NCBI GenBank assembly: GCA_003550305.1 | Contig: QKYT01000280.1 | Span: 47,142-72,932 of the forward strand | Length of the DNA: 25,791 nt | Source of the DNA: Glomus cerebriforme | Taxonomy: Eukaryota > Glomeromycota > Glomeromycetes > Glomerales > Glomeraceae | Direction: 5' to 3' | Part shown: positions 18,607 to 25,791 of the stretch, piece by piece | Layout: each line of letters starts with the position of its first letter | How positions within the stretch are numbered: the stretch's first letter is position 1 | Made by a program: the position numbers and the translations under genes | Notes under the pieces: model-generated | The model's database searches: none | Seen by the model: the letters and a program-made list of their open reading frames with translations, nothing else | What the model was told of the DNA's origin: nothing

Positions 18607-20275
18607 ATGGAATTAGGTATTTACATCCCTTGTAACTTTACCATAGATAATCACAAATGTATTACATCCTCTCCTATTGTAATATCCAATAACTATAGAG
18701 GTTGTTTTCATTATCAAAAATGGTTATATGTCGATCAGACTTTGAATAATTGCTCTTCTACTTCAAAACATACTGATGCAGCAAAAGCAATTTATGATAA
18801 ATACAAAAACCATATGATTAAATAAATCTATAATAATAGACTAGACATATCATATAATTCTCAAATCAAAGTGCTACACAAATTATACAAATCATCATAC
18901 CATACGCCATATATATACACAAAACTTTTATGAGATTATCATACTGTTACATCATCATTATCAACTCTGTACACAATCTCGATATTACTTAAACAAGAAA
19001 AATATCGTACTTGTACAATTAATAGACTGATTTCTCAAAAAAAAATTATCATCAGATGCTCAGTCAAATCCCTACCTCTTAAGACACTTAGGAATCAAAT
19101 ACCACTATCTTCTCCTTAACAAACAATATTTATATAATCATATCAGATATATCAAATATGATAAATTCCTTCATAAATCAGATAAACATTTTCTGATTCC
19201 AAAACCTTAGAAGCAGAAAACCCATCACATTAATAAATATATGGTCACTGCTTAAGTTAATATTATTGATATGTCAACTGATCCATTAATTCCAAAATCT
19301 TCTATATCAGATTCATTTTATATATCTCAAACTAATACAGATCCCTTAGGAATAAGCTCGTCTGCTTTACCAGAATATAATACTAAACTCTCATCAGTGA
19401 GTTTGATTGATCACCCAACTATGAGCCCACAACTGCTTGTATGTACAGTATCTCTCAATTACCTTTAACCCAGGAACAACAAAAATTTATTGAAATTCAA
19501 AAAGAACAATTCACATCTTATGGTATTTCTACTTTTCTTTCTAACCCATTTTTTTCAATACCATATGAAACTCAAGTTCAATTCAAGAAAGACAAAAAAA
19601 CCTGTCTTAAACAACAGAAACATGCTAAAAAAAAATCTTAAGAATGCTTGAATAGCAGAAGCTGCTAAGCGTCAACGTGCTTATCAAACTTTTAAATTAC
19701 GAATTAAAACTTATCTATCTGTCAAATGTCCTCTGCTAATTTTGATACATAATGCCTCAGTAGGATTCTCACAAAAAAGAAATTTTATCTCTGAATTCAG
19801 CAGCAATTTTATTTTTCACCTTTGATCTAAACATGACCAGTATCTTACTAATGTTTATATTTTTAACAAACTTACCAATTTTCTAACAGATCATCAGGAT
19901 AATTATCATGCTTATATGATCAAGTTTTCAATTGAGACTCTTGTATAATCCATTACTACCTCTAGGAAAAAATGGATTAAGAAAAATCAATACTTCATTT
20001 CAATTTTAGATTGTATTACCTAAAGATTCATCACAATCTCGAATGAGATCAAATGTGACTGGCCAACTTAATTTCCTTCCAATTTTTATAAATTTCTTTC
20101 AGTAATATCCTTTATCCTTGGCTATGTCTAATAGTGAAGCCAAGCATACTAAACTTCTTATGGAGTAGTTCTATTTACAAATGTGGCAATATAACAATTA
20201 AAATAGGGTGGATCATTTCTCATATGACAGCACTTACATGAGGCAGTTTTACTGAAAGAACAGTGTAGATAAATT
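18607..20275 (+). pseudogene. Decayed gene of unrecognised family
   Basis: The ATG at 18607 opens a frame reading CNFTIDNHKC ... YRGCFHYQKWLYVDQTLNNC ... KHTDAAKAIYDKYKNHM. That frame continues to about 19120 with only two stops. A shift near 19110 moves it to the frame of 19271-19468 (STDPLIPKSS ... LPEYNTKLSS). Another near 19450 moves it to 19441-19641 (LPLTQEQQKFIEIQKEQFTS, ending KQQKHAKKK). A third then opens IAEAAKRQRAYQTFKLRIKT through LLILIHNASVGFSQKRN to about 20140. Stops along this path are TAA, TGA or TAG in positions that would be Gln or Arg by one C>T change. A last trace (MSNSEAKHTKLLME) reaches ~20275. The spaced Cys/His in the first 50 residues suggest a metal-binding N-terminus. 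Total about 530-550 codons. The family is unknown to me; it may be an element protein or a host gene. Confidence 0.5.
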
Positions 20276-20433
20276 AAGCTTACAAGCTTTTTTTTTATTG
20301 TTTTTTCTTTAATATTTATTTTCATTTAAATGTTACAGATTTTTCCTCTTCCTTTATCTTAGATTATGTAGCCAATGCTACTTTCTGTTTATTGTAGCTA
20401 GCAGTCAGAATTATAAAATGTCTAGATATACCA

Positions 20434-20935
20434 ACAGTGTAGCATATATTATTTTTCAAGTTTATACTCTATTTTATATAACTTACCTGTAGTTTTGCTG
20501 TTCTTCGATAAAAAATAAAAAAAATGTAATCTGAAGAAAAGGAATGAAGAATTGAAAGGAATAACACTCCTTATAGTAAGAATAGAAAAAAAGTATGTTC
20601 CTTTAAGTAAAAACATTAGAAAATTAATATCTCTAAAAATAGGAGTATGGGAGGAGTAATAATCTCTATAGTAAAAATATAAAGAAACCAATATTCCTTA
20701 TAGTAAAGATATGAGAAGGATGAGAAGAACAAAAAATTGGAAAGGATGAAAGAAATAAAAGAATGAGAGAATAGGAAAAAGAAGAAATGAACAATAGTGA
20801 TTAGTTATTAGTGTAGTAAAAGTTATAAATAGGCTATATTTTATTTCAAGTAAAAGCAGCTGAGCATTAATATTGTAATCCAGAAATTATCAATAAATAA
20901 ATTTATACTTTTAAATATAGTTGCCGTCAAAATTA
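20434..20935 (+). other. Possible solo LTR or promoter-like unit
   Basis: Contains three copies of a TTCCTTATAGTAARRATA-type motif (20567-20584, 20663-20679, 20692-20711). An A/G-rich tract follows, then a good TATA box (TATAAATAGG at 20824-20833) and an AATAAA signal near 20892. Repeated upstream motifs, TATA and polyadenylation signal in this order over ~500 bp resemble a fungal LTR. I found no second copy, no primer-binding site and no clear TG...CA ends with target duplication, so the call is weak. 20276-20433 shows nothing further. Confidence 0.25.
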
Positions 20936-21283
20936 GTTATGGCAATTAATGTGATTACAGATTAATGTCCGTAAAGTCTGTAAATTGTAATACCATAATA
21001 CCGTATATGGGATTTATTCTGTAATGCCGTAATACCATTTTAATTTATAGCAATACGGCTATTACATAATTCCGCAATGGTATAATGCCGTTAAATTTTT
21101 ATTTTAACAATGCAAAATATTTGTTANACAAATTATTCTATTTGCAAATCAGTATCAATTATAATTTTTAACAGAATAATGAATACTTTATTGATAATCA
21201 TTGTTTATTTACATGAATTATACTTTGAAATCTTACCACTTTATTTATGATTATAATTTATTTACATGATTTATTTACATGGA
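20936..21283. other. Gene-free AT-rich stretch with repeated TAATGCCGTAATACC-like words
   Basis: Between 20930 and 21095 words such as GCCGT, AATACCGTA, TAATGCCGTAATACC and ATACGGC recur in both orientations, giving a weakly palindromic block of perhaps 160 bp. It may be a worn MITE but no clear ends are visible. From 21140 to 21283 TTATTTACATG repeats three times. One N at 21127. Confidence 0.4.
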
Positions 21284-22383
21284 TTATACTCCAAATTCTT
21301 CATTGAGTAATCCTTCAAAATTAACATTCGGGTTTTCATGATTTACAAGTTGCGGTTGAATTCTAATATTTGAATTTATATTGTTTTCATCACATTTTTC
21401 TTTAAAATCAGGCACGTCTAAATGCAAAAAATCTGCTATAATCAAATTATTAGTATTTTCTTCGTCTAAATTAATAATTTCACTATTAGAAAAAAAATTT
21501 TCTTCTTCTTCTTCCTCCTCCTCTTCTTTCTCATTTTCAACAAAAAGATTGTCATTATTAGTCATTACTGTGATAACTTCTTGAATTATGACTTCAAGTT
21601 CACCTTTTTCATATTACTACTGGAAAATCTTAACTCCAAATTCGCATTTGTAATATAATATGAGTGTATTTGAGCCATTGATTGAAGCTTTGCAGTATTT
21701 AATCTAAATTAAAGTGTAGTGTATAAATAAAAAGTATAATATATATTTTAAAACATTCTTAAAATATTCTTAAAATATATTATGTATGAATATCTTATTC
21801 TCCGTCTTCCTACTATCCAATTTAATATAAAAAAAATGCATTCACATGAAACTTGATAGGGGGTAATAGCAAATAATTTTAATGCTAATTGTTGAATATA
21901 ATTATTTGGCTGTCGACAGGTAGATCACCAAATTTCAGGTATATTGTGATTATCAGTATACTCCATGTCATAAGAAGCTTTACGCCCAAAATAATTTTGA
22001 AACTGTAATAATAAAATTTTACAGCTCTTTTTACCACTACCAAATCTTATCCAGATTTTCATAGCAGTCAAACACATTTCACAAAATGCATTATCTTTAA
22101 GGTCTTTATCTAAATAAATTAATAAAAATAAATAAATTATAATAAAATTAATAAAAAATAAATGAAATTTAATAAAATAAATAAATAAAATAATAATTTG
22201 CCTTGATATTTTGGATGAAAGAAAAGAGCAACAAAATATATATTAATATCAAATTGCTTCCAATGCCTATTAAAAATACTAATACAATTTTTTTTAAAAT
22301 CAAGATCTAGAGAATTTTGAATTTTTTTAATAGTAATAGCTATTTTAATTAATTCTAAGAAAATTAATGCCATATTGCTTGAT
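21284..22383 (-). pseudogene. hAT-family transposase, C-terminal part, truncated
   Basis: Read downward from 22383: ALIFLELIKIAITIKKIQ, FNRHWKQFDINIY, then FHPKYQ. An intron at 22201-22110 (92 bp) has a GC donor and AG acceptor. Then DLKDNAFCEMCLTAMKIW, a TGA in place of a Trp before STCRQPNNYIQ, and the hAT dimerisation motif LALKLFAITPYQVSCE, with Cys where Arg is usual and Asn in place of the Gly in ILNW. A second probable intron (~21790-21704) has a lost donor. The tail LQSMAQIHSYYITNANLELR then shifts frame into the acidic end (21565-21284, ELEVI ... a nine-Glu run ... LLNEEFGV). hAT transposases dimerise through this C-terminal region. The N-terminal RNase-H core is absent: the reading frame is cut exactly where the end of MULE copy 2 begins (22384). 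Confidence 0.8.
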
Positions 22384-22592
22384 GAGTGTTGCTAACTTGC
22401 ACCCGGAGTGAAGATCACACGATGTGACTATCACCCAGATGATTTTACTTTTTATTGTCCTATCACGTGATTTTTATTATTTTTTAATGTGTTACAAAAA
22501 TAATTATATAAATTTTTTTTTTTTAAAGTACGAATCAAAAATTTCAAAATAGTGACTTTATTGATTGAATAATAGATGATTATTATGCATTA
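22384..22592 (-). promoter_or_regulatory. MULE copy 2 TIR and subterminal region
   Basis: From 22384 inward: TIR, AGTGAAGATCACAC, then CTATCACCCAGATGATTTTA and the palindrome ATCACGTGAT (22464-22473). An AATAAAG-type signal for the companion gene follows on the minus strand (near 22560). It aligns with the right end of copy 1 base by base with scattered transitions. Confidence 0.6.
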
Positions 22593-22601
22593 CTACATCC
22601 C

Positions 22602-23211
22602 CTATTCTATTTCATAATCTTCCTTATTCTTCTCATTTTCTTCATCTACACCCCTTAATGTTACGTTTGCCCTTTCTCCCATTTCACTTAATAATACAAG
22701 TATTTCCACTGCATCATTACTTGCCTTCCTTGCCGTCACATTCTCTTCATGAATTTTAATGTAATCAGATACTAAAAATATTATATAAGAAGTTACACTC
22801 CATAACTAAGATTCAAACAGTAAAATCAATAATATTTACCTGGCTTCTTCCAAAACATGCTTAAAAACTCTTCGTAATACCTCTCACCAAGCCTTATAAT
22901 TCTTCCTCCTTTTCCTTTCACATAATTATTTATTGACTAATGAAATAATAGTTAAGATTAATTATTTATAGCTGAGAGATAATAAGTTATGAAAGTTAAA
23001 TAAATATTTTATTTACATTGAAGTCTCGTACTAGACCTTGAAATTTTTCACTAACAGTACTCCCCAAATATCTTGTACCAAATCTCAAATTAATTTTACT
23101 TGCCAGTTCTTTCCAAAAAAAATTTTTTTCTCTTGGTTCAAGAGAATAATAGTATGCATTCGCTTCTTTTTGTTTATTGATTAACATTCGTAATTGATCT
23201 TTTTTCCACAT
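22602..23211 (-). CDS. MULE companion gene: Myb/SANT-like DNA-binding protein, 3 exons, 153 aa, reads intact
   Basis: Exons on the minus strand: 23211-23017 (195 nt), 22936-22840 (97 nt), 22771-22602 (170 nt). Both introns (80 and 68 bp) are GT-AG with GTAAAT donors and TTAG acceptors, and the phases fit, so the joined frame is free of stops to TAG at 22602-22604. Residues 1-65 (MWKKDQLRMLINKQKEANAY ... FFWKELASKI ... VSEKFQGLVRDFN) have the Trp-and-helix pattern of a Myb/SANT or trihelix domain. Residues 66-98 hold RYYEEFLSMFWKKP. The rest is a helical, increasingly acidic tail (VLLSEMGERANVTLR). The frame could have ended two codons later (TAG at 22593); the final stop fits a CAG>TAG change. 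Likely an accessory DNA-binding protein of the element, nuclear, role inferred. An ATG ~180 bp upstream is possible but its frame meets stops. Confidence 0.7.
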
Positions 23212-23489
23212 GTTGATAGTTTCTCAAAGAAAATTTTAATAAAAATATTTGAATTTGATGAATTTGATAGAAAGTTCAAAAAAAACTATATCTTTAAATG
23301 GCTTCAAAGATAAAAAAATCATATCTTGTATTTGATATATCAAATTAGTCAGTTTATTTTTCAAATTTGTCTTCATCGAATTAGTCATCTTACTTTTATT
23401 GAATGATGCAACAAATTACTACAGTATTTAAATTGGAAAAAAAAGCCTAACTAAATCAACTTGATCATCAATCTAAATTCTTACCATGA

Positions 23490-23610
23490 TATAACCTATA
23501 AATTCAATTAAAATACCTGCGACATACTTGCAACAAATGCTATGAATCTAATTAAAATACATGCGACATACCCGTGATAAATGCTATATGAATCCAATTA
23601 AAATATATGT
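23490..23610 (-). repeat. Short tandem repeat between the two genes of MULE copy 2
   Basis: Counterpart of 11905-12045 in copy 1: on the plus strand AATTAAAATACATGCGACAT, then ACTTGCAACAAATGCTATGAAT, about 2.5 units. Conserved place in both copies marks it as part of the element. 23212-23489 between it and the companion gene is AT-rich leader. Confidence 0.55.
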
Positions 23611-23757
23611 GTAAGAAAAAAACAAAAAAAAATAAAAGTAATTTCTTCAATTTTGTGTTACCATTAATTATTAAACTTTACTATCACATGATTTTATTAC
23701 TAATACTAACAGTAATAAACATTTGTAAAAAAAAATTTGCTACAAATTTTTTGACCT

Positions 23758-25579
23758 TTAGTTATTCAGACATCTTGGAGTATAACGGCCAACTTGATTA
23801 CAATTTTTACAATGTCTTTCTCTTTTTTTGCCCTCTTGATTTACTACAACTTCTTCTTCATAATCTTTATTAGTAATATTAGTTATATCTTGAACATGCC
23901 TTACTTTCTTTTTTTGAGGTTCACCACATGACTTGTACCTATTAGATTGTTGACCTTTATGTCTCACCCATAATGGATCACCAATATGCATAGAAATCAC
24001 ATTTTCCTGTTGGTCAGATAGTTCCGCTTTTATACTTTCAATGAAATATTCTATTTGATTAACAAATTCATCGAATTTATTAGCCCGAATAGTCAAATCA
24101 AGTGCCTTTTTAGTATATCCCATACCAAATCCATATTTTTGTTTAGGACCTTGAGGTTGTATGACATTAAGAGTTTGCCTAAAATTTGCAAGATGTTGAA
24201 ATGATAATCAAGGGCCTTCTAATTTATTTTTTTCAATTTGAAATATTGGTTCCTTATGTTATTTAATATTATACTTGTTATAATTGTACCATCGTCGAGA
24301 AATAAGAGATATATGGAACTGTGCATAAATTGAATAGGACATAACTCAAAAGAAATGCCTACATATAATTCCTCTATTGATAAGCCAAAGACAGATGCAT
24401 AAATATGATCTGTCATCAAGCAAAATAATATATTGTGATTCTGATTTTTGTTCACGATGTCTAGTTACTTTTCATACTTGCTGAATACTATTATGAGGTA
24501 TTTTTTCAATTAATGAAGAAAATAGAGATTAAGGTTGATCATAATTATCTTCTCTGACTGATAAGAATCATCCAATATCTATGAAAAAAGAAAAGTATTT
24601 TTTGATAATTGTCTTTGTTATTTCTATTAATAGATACTAATTCTCTCTTATTAACTATCTGTAATATACTTACTTCCAAAAGTGATAACCAATCTTCAAT
24701 TAATTCCACATCATAGTATAATAATTGAGCCATTTGATTGCATTGTTTTTGAAGAATTTGTGGTGTTAAATACTTTCGCAGAATTTTATCAAGTTCTGAA
24801 AAATATTTTTCCATTATTAATGGTATTTCTCTAGTAGAAATTTCATTTTTACATTCAGTTAATATTGCTTTTTTTGATTGTTGATCAAATATTCTTTGAA
24901 TTTCTCCAACAATATCAGTCAGGCATGAAGATCTATTTAATCTATCTTTAATTATTTTATTGGTAGACTCCACACATTGTGTACTTTGAATCCCTCCTGT
25001 AAAATTACAATTGATAGCATAACAAGTCCAACTACTCTTACAAGGATATAAAGCTTTTGTAAAATATTGTTTACAAGCCAGAAATTCACTAATAAGTGCA
25101 TTCCATTTTATTTCGAATGTTTTATGACATAGGGAATTACGCATTTTCAAGAATTTAGCACGAAAAGGTTCAAATTGATCATGTAGCTTTCCTTTAAGCT
25201 TCTTTCTTAGATTTGAATCTATATGAAAGATACAATGAAAATGTTGTGTTTCTGGATAATTCATTTTTACGGTTGATATTAAGGTCAGATCAGCATCAAA
25301 ATACAGGACTGTTGGTGTAATATCACAAGAATTTTTTAATTCTTGTAAAACTCACGCAAAAGTTGCTTCCGTTTCATCTTCCAAAATTGTTGCAGCTACT
25401 ATGAGGTTTCTAAAATTATTATCAATTACTATAACTAGTATTAATATTATATCAAATTGATTAGTTTTCGATGTCGTATCAACAATCACAACATCTTTAT
25501 ATCTCCCATAAGTATTAACTTGATCAGGTGACATCCAGAATAATGAATTTATCATCGGTTTCAAAATAGTGTAGTACAA
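23758..25579 (-). pseudogene. MULE transposase, core to C-terminus (copy 2), few disruptions
   Basis: From 25579: SLFWMSPDQVNTYGRYKD, catalytic IVDTTSKTN, a TGA at 25352-25354 in place of Trp, then DADL (second Asp kept) and HCIFHIDSNLRKK through CVESTNK (Glu kept). A 95-bp GT-AG intron lies at 24673-24579, the same place and length as in copy 1. The exon after it has lost 10 bp relative to copy 1 (after DDSYQ), shifting frame. Further on, stops fit CAA>TAA and TGG>TGA. The SWIM motif CIC ... CRH is intact but followed by FF and a TGA. The C-terminal 121 codons (24123-23758) are open and end in the CCHC knuckle, where His has become Arg (NQVGRYTPRC). All three catalytic acids survive, yet the protein cannot be made whole. 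Longest open piece 24545-25264 (239 codons). Confidence 0.9.
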
Positions 25580-25700
25580 CCTGCATGTATGAAAATCTGA
25601 CTACCAATTAAGACTACCAGAAAGATGACCATGTACNAATCAAAATTTAATAAATAATTTTAATAAAACGCNTTTTTCAATCTCTTTAAACANACATATA

Positions 25701-25791
25701 ATGGATACTTCTAACACTCAGAAGCAATACCTCATTGGAACTTGCCTTGGTTGTAAAAGGTGTCTTTATTGTGGTGCTGAACTTAGTATTC
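25701..25791 (+). CDS. N-terminus of a Cys-rich protein, cut by the window edge
   Basis: The ATG at 25701 opens MDTSNTQKQYLIGTCLGCKR, followed by CLYCGAELSI at the edge: 30 codons with no stop. The spacing Cys-x2-Cys-x2-Cys-x2-Cys looks like a compact metal-binding site. A short Asp/Ser/Gln start before it is typical of a real N-terminus, and base composition here is less AT-rich than the surroundings. I know similar openings among hypothetical proteins of Rhizophagus-type fungi, but cannot name a family or function. N bases at 25637, 25672 and 25693 lie in the leader. Only the start is visible, so a chance frame cannot be excluded. Confidence 0.45.
   Translation, partial: MDTSNTQKQYLIGTCLGCKRCLYCGAELSI

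Larger units (their letters stand above)
22384..25580 (-). mobile_element. MULE DNA transposon, copy 2, 5'-truncated, minus strand
   Basis: Its 3' end reads (plus strand) GAGTGTTGCTAACTTGCACC from 22384, the same TIR as copy 1. Gene order on the minus strand is the same: transposase, tandem repeat, companion Myb/SANT-like gene, TIR. Homology with copy 1 is lost just upstream of the MULE core near 25565-25580. The FAR1 domain, N-terminus and left TIR are missing, replaced by unrelated DNA with a new plus-strand ORF at 25701. The candidate 9-bp flank at the TIR end is TTGCTTGAT (22375-22383), but its partner is not in the window. Confidence 0.85.

Noticed and set aside
20449..20691. 80-codon minus-strand ORF
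   Set aside because: Tyr/Phe-rich, crosses the repeated CTTATAGTAA words; no conserved pattern.
21381..21584. 67-codon Ser-rich plus-strand ORF
   Set aside because: Antisense of the Glu run in the hAT tail.
1..25791. tRNA, rRNA or other structured RNA genes
   Set aside because: I looked for tRNA-like arms and rRNA-like GC-richer blocks on both strands by eye and found none; a covariance-model scan was not possible here.

Overview
The window is about 25.8 kb of very AT-rich eukaryotic repeat DNA. Short introns, MULE/FAR1, Helitron and hAT transposon remnants, long A/T runs and the style of the decayed proteins suggest a fungal genome, most likely an arbuscular mycorrhizal fungus of the Rhizophagus type. 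That organism call is inference from recognised protein families, not a database match. I see no intact host gene. The only possible one is the first ~30 codons of a Cys-rich protein running off the right edge. Scattered N bases (13558, 13571-13572, 13612, 21127, 25637, 25672, 25693) sit in or near repeats.

Layout. 1-487: AT-rich with a TTTAGA hexamer run. 488-2331: eight tandem copies of an exon-like block with splice-like borders, split by a 658-bp long-TIR MITE (800-1457). 2566-3167: two further small tandem repeats. 3168-13151: a ~10-kb MULE (copy 1, plus strand) carrying a decayed FAR1/MULE/SWIM/CCHC transposase and a decayed three-exon Myb/SANT-like gene. It is interrupted by a 5.3-kb Helitron (4356-9657, minus strand) with a decayed Rep/PIF1-helicase gene. 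13180-18606: satellite and minisatellite DNA, notably a ~120-bp hairpin satellite (13728-15310) and a 41-bp minisatellite (15941-16227). 18607-20275: a decayed gene of unknown family. 20434-20935: LTR-like sequence. 21284-22383: the C-terminal part of a hAT transposase (minus). 22384-~25580: a second, 5'-truncated copy of the same MULE (copy 2, minus). 25701-25791: start of a CxxCxxCxxC protein (plus).

How the parts relate. The two MULE copies are close relatives in opposite orientation and serve as controls for each other. Over about 370 aligned bases of transposase, every one of ~30 differences I found by hand is a transition. Most in-frame stops fit CAA>TAA, CGA>TGA or TGG>TAG/TGA. Decay by cytosine deamination therefore explains most of the coding damage. 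In copy 2 the transposase is broken, but the companion Myb/SANT-like gene still reads as an intact 153-codon, three-exon ORF with canonical GT-AG introns. The Helitron sits inside the FAR1 zinc finger of copy 1, and removing it restores the transposase frame, which fixes both junctions to the base.
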